The position numbers were made by a program, and so were the translations under genes. A stretch of 64,000 bases of DNA from Zasmidium citrigriseum (lineage: Eukaryota > Ascomycota > Dothideomycetes > Mycosphaerellales > Mycosphaerellaceae), in contig NHNW01000014.1 of NCBI GenBank assembly GCA_002786025.1, forward strand, positions 826,904 to 890,903. Direction: 5' to 3'. Numbering within the stretch: the first letter of the stretch is position 1; every line of letters begins with the position of its first letter. The notes under the pieces are model-generated. The model was not told where the DNA came from. It saw nothing but the letters and a program-made list of their open reading frames with translations, and searched no databases. Positions 31,249 through 44,316 of the stretch are shown here, in pieces.

Positions 31249-31664
31249 TCAGTTGTTGGTGTTCCATTTGTGGTTGCACTTCGGACAGGTATAGAAGACC
31301 GTGCTGCCTTCATCTGCCGACCGCAGTTGCTGGGTATAGAAGCGCACTTCCGGGTTGCCGCACTTCTCACAAGTCTGCTGAATGATGGCTTCGGTCTGCA
31401 TGTCGGCTTCTGACAGCTCCTGGATGTCCGATCGCAGTCTTGTGCGCAAAGTGGATGGGAACGCCGAGGGCTTTGAAGTCGTCACGACCACCTTCGACGA
31501 GGTGTCTGGCAGGTCAGAAGGAGTAAATGATCAAAATTTCATGTGACAATACCTTTGTTCTGCGCGCCACAGACGTCGCATTCGATGCTGGTTTTGCGGC
31601 CGACATTAGGCTCCAGCAGGTTGCCGCAGTCGTTGCAGAAGATCAGTGAGCCAATCGCCGTCAT
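31249..31664 (-). CDS. RPA12: RNA polymerase I subunit Rpa12 (A12.2)
   Basis: Two exons (31664-31553 and 31505-31249) give 122 residues, matching the family's usual 120-125. The N-terminal zinc ribbon is FCNDCGNLLEP with CDVCGAQ; the C-terminal TFIIS-like ribbon is CEKCGNPEVRFYTQQLRSADEG followed by CPKCNHKW. The acidic RSADEG hairpin that enters the polymerase active site for RNA cleavage is intact. The 47-bp intron (GTATTG) falls between the two ribbons. Nucleolar. It is divergent from SCC2. Confidence 0.95.
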
Positions 31665-32169
31665 TGTGAAGGTGCGCGTGACGCTTGTGATTGAAGTTCA
31701 ACACGTGATGGCCGGGCAGTGAAGTGAGTGAAGCCTCGACAATTTTTGTGCAGCCAACAGCGCGCGGGATGCTTCGGGATGGCGGGCGCGCTAGTCGGGA
31801 GATCGGCGCTCAGGGCAGGCGAAGGAGCTAGCCGAGAAGAGCAGTCGCGACCCAGTGAATTGGGACGACACTTGATCAACGAACCATCCAACATTCGCTC
31901 TTTCACCATCAAATGCGCCTTGACACACGTCTTTGGCGACACCTTGACCACCGCGATCGATATCGCCACCGGCCGGCTGATTGGACACGCCCGACGCGCG
32001 ACGACGCGCATCCCAGACCCGCTTGCATGCCTTGGGCCTCCCGCATGCGGCCACAGCAAACGACAACGTCGAGGGGCGATATTGAGTGGCATCTGCGCAC
32101 TATGGACGCCGCGTACAACTAGAAGAGGAGGACAGCTACGAAGTGTAAAGACAGAAAGATCCGGCAGAG
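31665..32169. other. Divergent spacer between RPA12 and SCC2
   Basis: 505 bp holding both promoters. Several frames of 60-180 codons cross it on both strands but none looks like a protein family, and they overlap the flanking starts. Confidence 0.5.
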
Positions 32170-35100
32170 ATGGCGTACAACCAAAACCCCCAAGCGAACG
32201 GCCTCGCGCCAAACGGGCAGGCCAGCCAGCGGCGATTGCGAGTCCCGACGGTCCATGAAGCTCTCCCGTACTCTCCCTTCAGCTCCATCGTCCCCTTCAA
32301 TCCAGGTCAGTCCGCCGCCATTCACTCAATCGCTTGGCCCCGCGCTATGACGGACCCCTCCCGCACTCGCTACTTTAGACTTTCTGTTCAATATCAACCC
32401 TTGCTAACCGAACTTGACCACAGACCTTATAACACCGCCCTCCGCACTTCCTTCCATCGAGCCTACTGCATTTGGCGACTTGGACGATATCAAAACTGCG
32501 CGCCACGAACTGGAGCGACTCAGCGCCAGCGCACGCAGCGCAGAAACCGCCGACAAGAGATGCCGACAGACGCTTAACGACTTCAAGAGACTGCTGGAGC
32601 CTACCAGTCTACCCGAATACAAGTTCAAGACGGCGAAACGCACAAAGGCGAATGACAACACGCAATCCTCCAAGCCACCAGCGCTGAGCAACTTTGCGAA
32701 TCTCGTCTACATGGACAATCAGGTGGCCTTTTCTTATGCCACCCCCGAGGCATCGCCAGAATCGGAGGACAACATTGTGGTGAATCATCGCCGACCTGGT
32801 CAGCCTGGAGACAATATCGTGGTCAACCACAGGAAATCACAACAGCCATTGAAGCAGCTACCGGTCACCAAGACAGCGAACATGCAAGCAGCTTCGAAGG
32901 TGAAGGTCGACCAGAGCACCCCACGACAAGATGCCCTTCCCCAGTCTCAGAATTACGTCAACGCACAACATGTCGCACCCACGCCGTCCAAGTCGAAGTC
33001 CACGCCGAAAGCTTTTGTCCTTCCAGCAAACCTTACTCCCGCTCAACTGGCAGAGTACCGGATGGTCTCCCCACGTCCCACACCGACGGCCTTTGCGGTA
33101 CCAGCGACTTTGACTCCCGCACAGCGAGCAGAGTATGAGAAGGTGCCAGAGCCTCGAGATTCCATCACCCCGTCCAGAAATCAGACCGCCTACCTCAGCA
33201 ATGGCGCCCGCATGCTGAGTTTGGACCAGCGTCAAAAGGCAGATTCTACGGTGGAGAGCATGCAGTCTTTGGTCTTTGCCATCTTTGAAGCCGAGGACCA
33301 GATGCAGCCGGACACCTCTGGGGATACATCGATGCACGACAACGCATTCTTCACTGCCTCTGATGGAGAAGATAGCTCGGCACCCTTGATGACCGACGAC
33401 ACGTTGCGGAGAGTGGACGCAGAAGTCACCAGAGTCTACAACGTCCATCGAATCGACAGCATCGAAGTCGATCATCTCACTCGACTCCAGAAACTTTGTG
33501 GGAGCTACCTGGCCTCGGCCGAGTCTGGTCTGCTACAGATCGGAGAAGATTGGGAAGAGCAGGATGTCCACAATTGGCTCGCAAAGGTCTCTAGCGCTCA
33601 TCACGGACTTCTCGCCGCACGAACCGTAATGCGTATCATGACTGGCGGCTCCCGTTACAAAGAGCTTCAGTCCGAGGACCATCTGCGACTGGTGCTGGAC
33701 GCCGTCCGCACAGCCGTTGAAGGCTGCATCATTCCACTCGTTGAGATGCGCCCCACGGTTGGCGACAAGGTCCGCGGCGAGAAGGGATTGCCAAGGAATC
33801 CGGTCTTTGACATCGCCGTGGAGAATCGCAAGGCATTGCAACCTTTCCTGAAGCTGACTACTAGGTGTATGCAACTCCTCGGGGAATTATTCTTCAGGAC
33901 GGACGTTGACGAGATGGCCATTTCAAGTCTTGAACTTCTGTGCAAGACGCTGATTTTCGCCGAGAATGCTGCCACTGACCGAGATGCCGCGCTTGGTATG
34001 CAGACATTCGAAGAGTTGCGCAAGGCTGCTATGGACAGTCTTGCAAAAGTCTTTGAAAAGTATACGAGCCAGCGAAACTACATCGTCGACGAAATGCTGG
34101 GCTCTCTGGACACCCTGCCGACGACGAAACAGAGCGCCAGGCAGTACACCTTGCCCGATGCCAAGCCTATCCAGCTAGTCTCTGCACTCCTCATGCGTCT
34201 TGTGCAGACCAGCGCAACGGCTCATTCCAGCGACCAGGCCGTGGAAGACGAGGAGGATGATGACGAATCTGAGGATTCAGAAGAGTATGATTCCGAGGAA
34301 TCAGAGGACTTTGCGACCCCCAAGAAGAATCCGAGAAAGGCTCAGTCTTCTAAGAAGAAATCTTCCAACGATTTGCACTCCCTGTACGACCCGCTGAAGA
34401 GGAGCGCAGCAAAGTACGCCAACCATATCATCGGTATCATTCTCGGCCGGGCTCAAGCATCATCCAAATCCGGTGATGAGCCATACCGGCGCTTGCTGGA
34501 CATCTTCGTGGCCGACTTCCTCAATGTTATGAGCTCAACCGATTGGCCTGGTGCTGAGATCCTTCTTCGCGCCCTTGTCATCAGACTCGTCGGCATTGCT
34601 GAGGATGCAAAGACTCCTGCTCCTGCCCGTACGCTGGCTCTTGAACTGCTTGGCACCATCGGTTCTGGGATCCTGGACTTGCGTGCGACTGCGATCAAGG
34701 CTGGAGAGTCCATGGACTTGGAAGATCCTCTGTCCGCTCGACTTGCGAAGGTGGCCAGGATCATGAAGAGTGGCGATGTTAGCACGGAGGATCTCACGGA
34801 CTTCGGCGGCCCCTACCGTGTGGTGATTGAGTATCTTGAGGCGCGCGACATTGACAAGGACTCGCGGCTGCAATCTGCTCGTGGGTGCCATCTGATGCAA
34901 TGGGCCGACGCTGTGTGCCCTGCCCGCGACGGAACTCCAGCTTCCAAGCCTTCCACAGCACTACAGACCAAGGTCCGATACATGATTGAGGATGTGCATT
35001 GGCTCGGCAATGCAGAGCCTGACTTCCCCAGGCCGACGACTGAACAGGGCAGACTTGCTGGGAAGCTGGTTGCAGCCAACTCGCCGCTGTGCAAAGCATT

Positions 35101-37849
35101 CGCCCGCATCTTCAGCGTTATCCTCAAGTCTCTCAGCAGCGAGCAGCCGACCGTGAGAAGTCGTAGTCTGAAGAGTGTCAACATCTTGCTTGAGGAAGAT
35201 CCATCTGTGCTGGACCGCGAGAATAGCGTCCTATATCCCATCCTTCGTTGCCTGGGCGATGCCTCCTCGTTGGTCAGAGACTCTGCTCTTGGCCTTCTTC
35301 AAAAGTGTGTGTCGCTCCGACCATCGATCGAGTTGAAGGTGTACAACTCAATTCTGCCACGCACCAATGACGCGGCTGTCGGTGTTCGCAAGCGTGCAAT
35401 GGCATTCCTCAAGGAAGTGTACCTGCACACCGCGGACAACGAGGTCCGGGCAGCAATCTCAAACGCACTCATCTCTCGGGTCCACGACAACGAGGAGAGT
35501 GTCGCTGAGGTTGCTCGAACAACGATCGCAGAGGTGTGGTTTTCGGCATTCCGCAAGATCGCGTCGGACGATCGATCAGTCGATGCTCAGCTCCAGTTGA
35601 CTTCACACGCCATTCTCATCATTCGGACGGTCAAGCTTGGTGAAAACGTTGCCACTGTGCTGCAAGAGATGATCAAGAAGCTGTTGCTGTCCTCGAGGCA
35701 AGCCTCTGAGAACGTTCGGATCAGCAAGATGTTCGTTCGGGTCATCTCTGATCTCATCGCTCAGGATGATGTTCCAGGAAACCCGTCCAAGGCAGACGTA
35801 ACTCAAGCACTTGAAGTGTTTGCGAAGGCCTGGCCGAAGTTGTTCACTCCTGATCAGCTATCACACCTGGAACCATACACGAGAAACCTGAGTACCACGG
35901 CAGATCTGGAGATCTTTGGTCCTGTGGTCACCATTCTGCGTCATACCTTGCCGGTGGTCGTCGGGGTTGATCAGTCGAAGCTGGCCGACTTGATGACCGC
36001 CCTCATGGCATCGGTCTCAAAAGTGCCAAAGTCCGAGCTCGCTGTGATTGCTCCGTGCATCGCGACGATAGACCAGCTTGTCGGAGGCACAGAGCGGCCA
36101 CTTTCGCTCTACAAGTCCGTACTCACCCCCCTTGCTACCATCCGCAAGGCACAGGCAGTTCCGAGCGAGAAAGAACTGAGGCCAGTCATCAAGCGGTTGA
36201 ACATCCTTGGGCAGTTCGGCAAGTCGTGCAACATCGATCGCCATCTTCCAGCACTGAAAGCCTTGCCCCAGTATTCTTGGTACAAGGGCGAGGGTGTGGC
36301 AGGTCTTTTGATCGAGGTCATTTGCTACTTCACGAGCCCGAAGCAACCGCTGGGTATCCGGGAGGCCGCTATCGAGGCGGTCTGCGAGATTAGTCAGTCT
36401 TCTCCAGAGCACTTCGAACGTGCAGATGTCGTCAATGCAATTGAGGCTGTACTCAAGGCTGGAGTCCAATCGCTCGAAGCTTCGATGCTTACGAGTCTCC
36501 AAGTCTTCTTCGCCAAAGGTGTCGCCGGCGCGGATGAGCAAGTGGAGACTGCTACAGGTATCGAGGCTGGTGCTTCGCGTTTGGGTGGAACTTACAAAGC
36601 CACTGGACACGACAAAGCATCCGCGGCACTGTCCCAGCGATTCTTGCCGCAGTTCTTGCGCATTGCCCTGTCGTCCGTCGACGAGGTGGCCCTGACCGCA
36701 GCGCACATCGTCGTGCACATCAACACCAGTGGACTGTCGTATCCACAAGAGAGCGCGCCTGGTCTGGTGGCTCTCGAGACATGTCCAAACAACGCGATTG
36801 CCAACCTTGCGTTTCTCGCTGCCAAAGAGCAATTCGGCAAGTACGAGAGCATCTGGGAAAAGCAACTTGTCAAAGCCGTGCAGCGAACGTTTCAATATCA
36901 GATGGACGTTGTCCAAGACCCGAGTGGTCGCAAGGGCAGCCCGGCTTCCGCGAAGCTGGCTCTGTTCTGGGATGTGCTCAAGAGTGGCAAGACCACTGTG
37001 CGGCAGAAATTTGCCACGAACGTATGCGCATCGATGAACTTCGACCCGGCAAAACTTCAACTTCGCGGCTCAGCGTCGCCCCAGCTCATGTACGTGCGGT
37101 TCTGCGTGGACAACATGGCCCTGTTCGACTACCCCTCTGTGGCAGAGTTGCAGCATCATCTGTCTCAGCTGGAGAAGATTGTCTCTGGAACTGGAACCGA
37201 AATTGCGCAAATGATTGAGAGCGAGGTGCAGAAGATTCAAGTTCCTGTCACTTCTTCAAGCGCCATCGAGAACGACTCTGACGGCATCGTTCTGGCGAGC
37301 ACCGAGCCTCTCCCCATACCACAGGCAAACACCATCGATCCGAAGCGATTGGAGCAGTTGACTGTGTCTGCTCAGATCCTCTATCTCATCTTGGACACAC
37401 GAAACCATTTGCGCAAGATCTGGCAAATGCACAAGCACCCTGTGAAGGCAAAAGCAGCCAGTAAAGAGACAAGCAAGACGCCTCATCGCTTGCCGAGTGC
37501 GCAGTCGTTGACGGAGTCCTTCTTGGAGCGGGTAGATAAGATCATGGCGCCGCTGGAGACGGACAATGCACGAATCCAGATGTGCACAATGTTCACCGAG
37601 CTCTACAACACCGATTCGGATGTCAAGGTGGGGTCGGAAAACGAGGAGGACATGGACATGGACGTCGACGCGGATGCCCGTAGTGAGGGCAGTTCTGCGA
37701 AGAGTCCGTCAGTGGGTGCGACTCCTCGTGGCAAGAAGCGCAAGTCGGTGGACTCTGGGGTCAACGGTGGCCCCAAGAAGCGAGGGCGACCGAGGAAGTC
37801 CAGCGTCTCGAAGAAAGACAGTGATGATGAGGATGGCGAATGGCCTTGA
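32170..37849 (+). CDS. SCC2: Sister-chromatid cohesion loader Scc2/Mis4/NIPBL
   Basis: Two exons (32170-32305 and 32424-37849) give 1853 residues. The N-terminal 300 residues are disordered with repeated PATLTPAQRAEY-like segments. The rest is HEAT-repeat solenoid. Typical loader text includes QTKVRYMIEDVHWLG, FARIFSVILKSLSSEQPTVR, RSLKSVNILLEEDPSVLDR, VRDSALGLLQKCVSLRP and the C-terminal helix ILYLILDTRNHLRKIWQMHK. An acidic linker at about residues 610-640 (DEEDDDESEDSEEYDSEE) precedes a Lys-rich stretch. The extreme C terminus holds basic nuclear-localisation-like sequence (KKRGRPRKSS). It loads cohesin on chromatin together with Scc4. The first intron is 118 bp, the longest well-supported one here. 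No defects are seen. Confidence 0.94.
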
Positions 37850-38453
37850 GCATGGTTACGAAACGATATGGGATTGTGGTCTTGGGCTGACTTGGTTGCT
37901 TCTGCATTGTTACCTTAGCGTTGGAGTCGGCGAATACCCAATGGGAAGAGGAACGACTTGCTACGTGATGAACGAGATACTCAAGAGCTTGGTGAATAGC
38001 TGAAGTCGCAAGACAGAAAAGATTCATTTCAACAAGAAGAGAAAGATACCTTATTATCAGCACGTGATAATCTCATTCCTCTCTCCACATCTCCACACCC
38101 CGCATTCCCCCACATTGTGAGGCTCCACCTCGAAGTACCCTCGTACCACTCCGCCAGTCTGTGCAGCGCGGCTAATGAGACGACGCGTGACAGGGCCCCC
38201 TCTCCCCTCTCGCGTGCGCGCATCAGGATATGCCGGCTCAGCGAGACGTGGAGGATACGGACTCTGCCTGCCCGAGACGACGCTGACCACTGCACGTCGA
38301 AGTACTTGCTCGTTGCTGTGATCCTACGAAAGTACCTCTTTCCACCATTCTGCTTGTCCGCGACGACCGGATTGGAGCTTTGAATGAGCTGAGAGATCCA
38401 GGCACAACAGCACTCCGTCCAGTCCGATTGATGATACAGACCAGCTTCCCAAC
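37850..38453. other. Intergenic, no gene seen
   Basis: 604 bp between two plus-strand genes: SCC2 3' flank and the transhydrogenase promoter. Antisense frames here are short or run into the neighbours. Confidence 0.45.
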
Positions 38454-41400
38454 ATGTGGCCCGGATGGCGGCCGCTGCGGCCATATCACGCTTCCCTCTA
38501 CACACAAAAGTCCTCCGGGCTGAGGCTCGTATGTGCGTTCAACCAGACCCGGCTGCTTTTCAACACTCCCCATCGACTCCAGGGCGCGGCGTCTACTGCT
38601 CAAGCTCCTTCTGCTCCACCACCTCCCCAAGAACCCAGCGAGAAGGTTGCCGAAGAACTATCCAAACCAGTGAAAGCCATTCCATATGGAGACCTCACCA
38701 TCGGCGTCCCCTTGGAAGTCCGCACAGGCGAGAAGCGAGTCGCCATCACGCCCCAGAATGCCAAGCTCTTATTGAAGAAAGGTTTCAAAGAAGTCCTCAT
38801 CGAGCACGGCGCAGGTTTCCAAGCTCAATTCCCCGCGCACGAATATGAAGAAGCCGGCGCAACACTCGTCAACGCCTCGCGCGTTTGGTACGACAGCGAC
38901 ATCGTGCTCAAAGTCCGGCCTCCGCGTCTTAGGTCCACGACGCTCTCGCCGAACAACTTCTTGCAAGGCTTCCGCGAGGGAGGCGTCCTGATCTCGATCT
39001 TGCAGCCGAATCTGGACCGGAACAAGAAATTGATCGATGCGATGGTGAAGAAGAAGGTAACTTCTTTTGCCATGGATCAGATTCCCAGGATTACGAGGGC
39101 GCAGAGTTTTGATGTGTTGAGTAGTATGGCGAATATTGCGGGTTATAAGGCTGTGTTGGAGGCGAGTAATCACTTTGGACGGTATTTGACCGGCCAGACG
39201 ACCGCGGCGGGGAAGGTGCCTCCCTGCAAGGTGTTGGTAATTGGGGCTGGTGTTGCTGGGCTCAGTGCTATTGCCACGGCGAGGAGGATGGGCGCTATTG
39301 TTAGGGGTTTCGATACGAGGTCCGCTGCCAGGGAGCAGGTGCAGAGTCTCGGGGCGGAGTTTATTGAGGTTGACATGAAAGAGGAGGGGTCTGGTGGTGG
39401 AGGGTATGCGAAGGTCATGTCGAAGGAATTCATCGAGGCCGAGATGAAGTTGTTCATGCAGCAAGCCAGGGAGGTGGATATCATCATCACCACGGCGCTG
39501 ATTCCCGGGAAGCCGGCTCCTACGCTCATCACTGAGGAGATGGTCTCGGCCATGAAACCTGGATCTGTGATTGTCGATCTGGCAGCAGAAAATGGTGGCA
39601 ACTGCGAGGTGACTGTTCCGGGAGAGCTGGTTTCGCACGGCGGTGTCACGGTCATCGGATACACGGACTTGCCCTCCAGACTTCCGACCCAGGCCTCGAC
39701 GCTGTATTCGAACAACATCACGAAGTACCTTCTCTCGATGTCTCCCAAAGAAGGTCACTTCGGAATCGACTTGAACGATGAGGTTGTCCGACGATCCATC
39801 GTGACGTACGATGGCGTGGCTGTTCCTCCGTTGCCTCCTGTGGCTCCTCCGCCAGCTCCAGCTGCGAAGCCTGTGGAAACGAAGGAAGCTGAAGTCGTGG
39901 CTTTGACACCCTGGCAAAAAGCCACTCGTGAGGTTGCTCTCGTGACGGGAGGTATGACCACTGCTTTGGCTTTGGGCAAGGCTACTGGTCCGCTGTTCAT
40001 GAGCAACTTCTTCACCTTCTCGCTGGCTGGTCTCATCGGATATCGAGTCGTCTGGGGTGTTGCTCCAGCTTTACATTCGCCCCTGATGTCAGTCACAAAC
40101 GCCATCTCCGGTATGGTTGGTATTGGAGGTTTCTTCATCATGGGAGCTGGATATCTGCCTCAGACGCTCCCTCAATATCTGGGTGCTGCTTCTGTGCTCC
40201 TGGCTTTCGTCAACGTCGCCGGTGGATTCGTGATCACCAAGAGAATGCTGGATATGTTCAGACGGCCGACAGATCCTCCTGAGTACCCCTGGCTGTATGC
40301 CGTACCTGGTTTGCTCTTTGGAGGTGGATTCATCGCTGCTACGACTACGGGCATGGCTGGTCTGGTGCAAGCTGGATATCTGGTCAGCAGCGTGCTTTGC
40401 ATTGGCTCTTTGACCGGACTTGCATCTCAAACGACCGCTCGGACTGGTAATCTCATGGGCATTCTCGGTGTCGGATCTGGTGTTCTCGCATCTCTCGCAG
40501 CAGTCGGCTTCCCTACTGAAACCCTCATACAGTGCCTCAGTATCGCAGGTATTGGCAGCCTGATCGGCGGTCTAATCGGTCGACGAATCACCCCGACTGG
40601 CCTCCCTCAAACCGTAGCGGCCCTCCACTCCGTCGTCGGTCTTGCCGCAGTCCTAACCAGCATCGGCTCCGTCCTCGCCGCTCTCTCGCACGTCGACATG
40701 CTGCACCTCGTGACCGGCTACCTCGGCGTCCTGATCGGCGGCGTAACCTTCACAGGCTCAATCGTAGCCTTCCTCAAACTTGCCGGCAAAATGTCCTCTC
40801 GCCCAACCATCCTTCCCGGCCGGCATCTCATCAACGGCGGCATGCTCACCGCCAACGTAGCCACCATGGGCGCCTTCCTAGCCTACGCCCCCGGCGCCCC
40901 AGCGATCGCCGCAACCTGTCTCGGCGTCAACGCCGCCCTCTCGTTCGCAAAAGGCTACACAACAACCTCAGCAATCGGCGGCGCCGACATGCCCGTCGTC
41001 ATCACAGTCCTAAACGCCTACTCCGGCTTCGCCCTCGTGGCCGAAGGTTTCATGCTCAACTCCCCCATCCTCACGACCGTCGGCTCTTTGATCGGCGTCT
41101 CAGGCTCCATCCTCAGCTACATTATGTGCGTCGCCATGAACCGCTCCCTAACCAACGTCCTCTTCGGCGGCATCTCTGCCCCCGCATCCACAGACAAGAA
41201 AATCGAAGGCGAGATCACAAAAACCACCGTCGAAGAAACCGTCGAAACTCTGCGTTCCTCGCAGAAAGTCGTCATCGTCGTCGGCTACGGGATGGCCGTC
41301 GCGAAAGCGCAGTACCCCATCGCGGATATCGTCTCCATGCTCCGGGGAATGGACGTCGAAGTCAGATTCGCGATTCATCCTGTTGCGGGACGCATGCCAG

Positions 41401-41872
41401 GACAGTGTAACGTCTTGCTGGCGGAGGCGAGTGTGCCTTATGATATTGTGTTGGAGATGGATGAAATTAATGAAGAAGGCTTCGATGATGTCGATCTAAC
41501 CCTCGTTATCGGGGCGAATGATACTGTGAATCCGATTGCGTTGGAGAAGGATAGGTGAGTCCTTCCCATACCCTTGAGCTGTGAGTGATGGTGTGCTGAT
41601 GATGCTTTACAGTCCGATTGCGGGGATGCCCATCATCGATGCGTATAAGAGCAAGCAGGTCATCGTCATGAAGCGTGGTATGGGTTCTGGATATGCGGAT
41701 CTGTAAGTCGCGAATTCTCTCCCTGGAAAATTGAAAGGAGCGTGACTCGTGACTGACCTTGTGGAATAATAGGCCAAATCCCATGTTCTACCAGCCCAAC
41801 ACCAAAATGTTGTTCGGCGACGCTAAAACGACTTGTGACGCTATTAAAGCGGCGCTAGATGGAGCCAAGTGA
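38454..41872 (+). CDS. NNT: Mitochondrial NAD(P) transhydrogenase (proton-translocating)
   Basis: Three exons (38454-41554, 41613-41702, 41773-41872) give 1096 residues as one fused chain. The N terminus is basic and hydrophobic ([14 protein letters not shown]), a likely mitochondrial presequence. Domain I (about 75-470) binds NAD(H): [23 protein letters not shown] and [20 protein letters not shown] are typical. A Pro/Ala linker leads to the multi-helix membrane domain II, and domain III (about 930-1096) binds NADP(H): [40 protein letters not shown] and [10 protein letters not shown]. The protein uses the proton gradient to make NADPH from NADH in the inner membrane. Yeast lacks it. The last two small exons complete the NADP domain; stopping at the first stop would lose 63 residues. 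Confidence 0.95.
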
Positions 41873-42270
41873 ATGAAGCACAGTAGTCAGAAGTTTGACG
41901 ATCTATATCTTTTCGGTGTTGAAAGCATTTTGGAATGAGGAGTTGACAAGACGGCGGCGTGAATGTTTATATAGCAACTTACATGGATCTTTAGGAGCAA
42001 TGGAAGCGGTGAAGGTGCAGGGTCAGGCGTCGTGAACTCTCTCTTATTCGTCGTATCGCGCGGTTCATCCCGATCGCCGGTACCTATCTCCTTTCTCTCT
42101 TTTTTTGAGCTATGTACAGTCGTCTGTACGGTCTTCTCTTCTTGAAAGCGCCTTCGAAATGCACCCAGCAACCCAACGCCTTCTTCATGCATGACTTCGC
42201 TCATGGCTTTTCATCCCCAACCCCGAACGCCACGAAAGCATCATATCTCAGCAGATCCCTTGGACTTCCT
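41873..42270. other. Convergent spacer, no gene seen
   Basis: 398 bp between the stop codons of the transhydrogenase and the NEDD8-E1 subunit genes; presumably both 3' UTRs. Confidence 0.5.
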
Positions 42271-44099
42271 TCATATCCGCATGGTATATGACTTGCTTCT
42301 GATCCCATCAAACACAACCGTGTTGTCGATGGGGATGTACTGCTTCGTGATGACTTTGATGACCTCTTGCGCGATCAAGCCACCGCTCAATGAGGCGATA
42401 TTGTGCAGCTCTGCGCCTCCAGCTCGTGCCATCTCCGAGCACTGCTGACCAACTTTCTCTTTGATCTCGGAGTACTGCGGATCTTCGATGGAAGTGCCAG
42501 CCTCCTTGATGGCCGAGTCGATGATCTTGTGCGCAATGCCAGTCAACTTCTCGGCGTCTACTTCGTAATCAGCTTCACCAGAACCAGGTACTTTGACGGC
42601 CTCGCCGCCAGCCTGCTTGGCCGACGTGGTATGAGTTGCGACGTATTCGTCCCAGGCGAGGAAGGCGATGTAGAGGAGCGACATTGGCCAGGTTTCATAG
42701 CCGGTGAACTCCGATGCCATGTACTTCGCCCGATCGCCGAACGAGGACACTGACTCGGGTGTTGCGATCTTGAGTGGTCGACCGCGCACAAGATGAATGT
42801 GAGCTGCGCCTTTGCAGAAGTTCTCGACTTCTTTCTCGTCAATGGTAAGCTTCGATGATCGGCCGGTCTGTTTCTCAAGTTCGCGAACAGTCTGGACTAC
42901 TTCATTGCAGTCCTCGCGAGCTTTGGCCTTGTAGATGTTCTGGAGCTGGATGAAAGTGTCTGACTGGGCCTTCATGTCGGGCACTGCGCCTGGGAGAGGA
43001 AGTTGGCCATGCTTGGTGTAGAACTGCTGGATGGCGTTTGCGATCACCCAGAATGGCGGAGATGTTGCAGTGAGACTTTGAGCTTCAGGAGCATTCAGAA
43101 TCTCGGTGACCTTTGAAGGCGGCTTCGGTTCGACCAGGGTCTTCAGCACGGCAGCACAAGCTTCGTCGAAGTTCTCCTCGCTAGAGCTGCCTTTGCGAAC
43201 GAGATCTCGAAACTGTGTCTTATCCTTATACTCCACGGGTAGCTTGCCGTCATGTGATGCCTTCCACTCCTCAAGGTAGTGTAGTAGCAGAGCCACCCAG
43301 GGAATATGCGCAAACGGCTCGCCATCCATCTTGTCCATGTTGGCTGTCTTTTCCTTCGCGAATGCGCTGAGAGCAGGCCATGGTCTCAGAAGACGCAGGT
43401 CGTCGGTTGAGGTCGGATCGGGGTGAGTGTCGACGATGGGGAAGGCATTGGGCAGGTAGAGGGAGAAGTGCGAGTAGAATCCGACCGAGTGGAAGTAGAA
43501 GGTGGGGATCTCGAGGGCTTGGACGTGCTTGTTGATGATGTCAAAGATGGCCGCATCGAGAGGTGCAGCAATGAGGACGAGGGTATAGGGCGTGAAGATC
43601 TTGTCCTTGACGGCCCATGTTTCGAGCGGCTGTTGTCCTGTCAGCTGTTGAGAGGAATACTACGTCGTCTCCCACGCACCTCAGTGATGGCAGTGCCCTT
43701 GACGTCCGGATTCAGCTCTTGCAGCAGCTTGACCGTCTCTTCAGCACGGAACTTGCCTAGCGAGTCGTCATCGAGGAAGAAGTTGACGCCCAGGTCGGCC
43801 TCAGAGACGACGGCGGAATCGAGAATGCTGAACTGCCCGATGCCAGGCAAGACGAGGTTCTTGAGCGTTTCCACACCAGTCACTCCCGGACCATTGTTGA
43901 TGAGCAGGATGTGCGTTTCTTCTAAAGCGGCCTGTCCTCCGGCTCCCTATCACACCCCACGCATTAGTAGGTTGTCTCATGAAGCGGGTTCGTAATGGCA
44001 CCGTCTTACCCAGAGACGCAGCTGGCGGTCGTACTTCTTCTCCTTGGCGTTCGGGATGTCTTGCAGCGGCGGAGGCACCGCGGTCTGGTCGGCGGCCAT
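42271..44099 (-). CDS. ULA1: NEDD8-activating enzyme E1 regulatory subunit (APPBP1/Ula1)
   Basis: Three exons (44099-44010, 43946-43680, 43629-42271), all phase 0, give 571 residues. The N terminus reads KKYDRQLRLWGAGGQAALEETHILL across the first exon join, the classic E1-like opening. LVLPGIGQFSILDSAVV and DLGVNFFLDDDSLGK follow. The C terminus ASLSGGLIAQEVIKVITKQYIPIDNTVVFDG is the APPBP1 signature. As in other regulatory subunits there is no catalytic cysteine domain; it pairs with Uba3 to activate NEDD8/Rub1 for cullin modification. The second intron (43630-43679) starts GTGCGT. Nuclear/cytosolic. Complete, no defects seen. Confidence 0.94.
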
Positions 44100-44316
44100 G
44101 GTGGCGGTGAGATGGAGATTGTTTAATTGAGGATGATTCAAATCATCAAACGCGGTGCCTGACCTCGCTGCACGTCAGTGTGGCTGGAGCTTTGTCTTAT
44201 CGATAAGAATCTCTGCTTAGTCACGCTCTGATCAGAATAGGGGCGTTCAAAACCTCTTTCACTTCTCAACAACATCAACCCATCAATTACTTCAATGCAT
44301 ATACAGGTGAAAACTA

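Noticed and set aside
36017..37060. Antisense open frame of 347 codons within SCC2
   Set aside because: Lies entirely inside a conserved exon and resembles no protein family.
38769..39917. Antisense open frame of 382 codons across the transhydrogenase gene
   Set aside because: His/Arg-rich shadow of a GC-rich gene; the plus strand encodes a clear NAD(P) transhydrogenase domain.
40532..41410. Arg/Pro-rich open frame of 292 codons in a shifted plus frame
   Set aside because: Composition is that of a frame-shifted reading of the transhydrogenase membrane domain.
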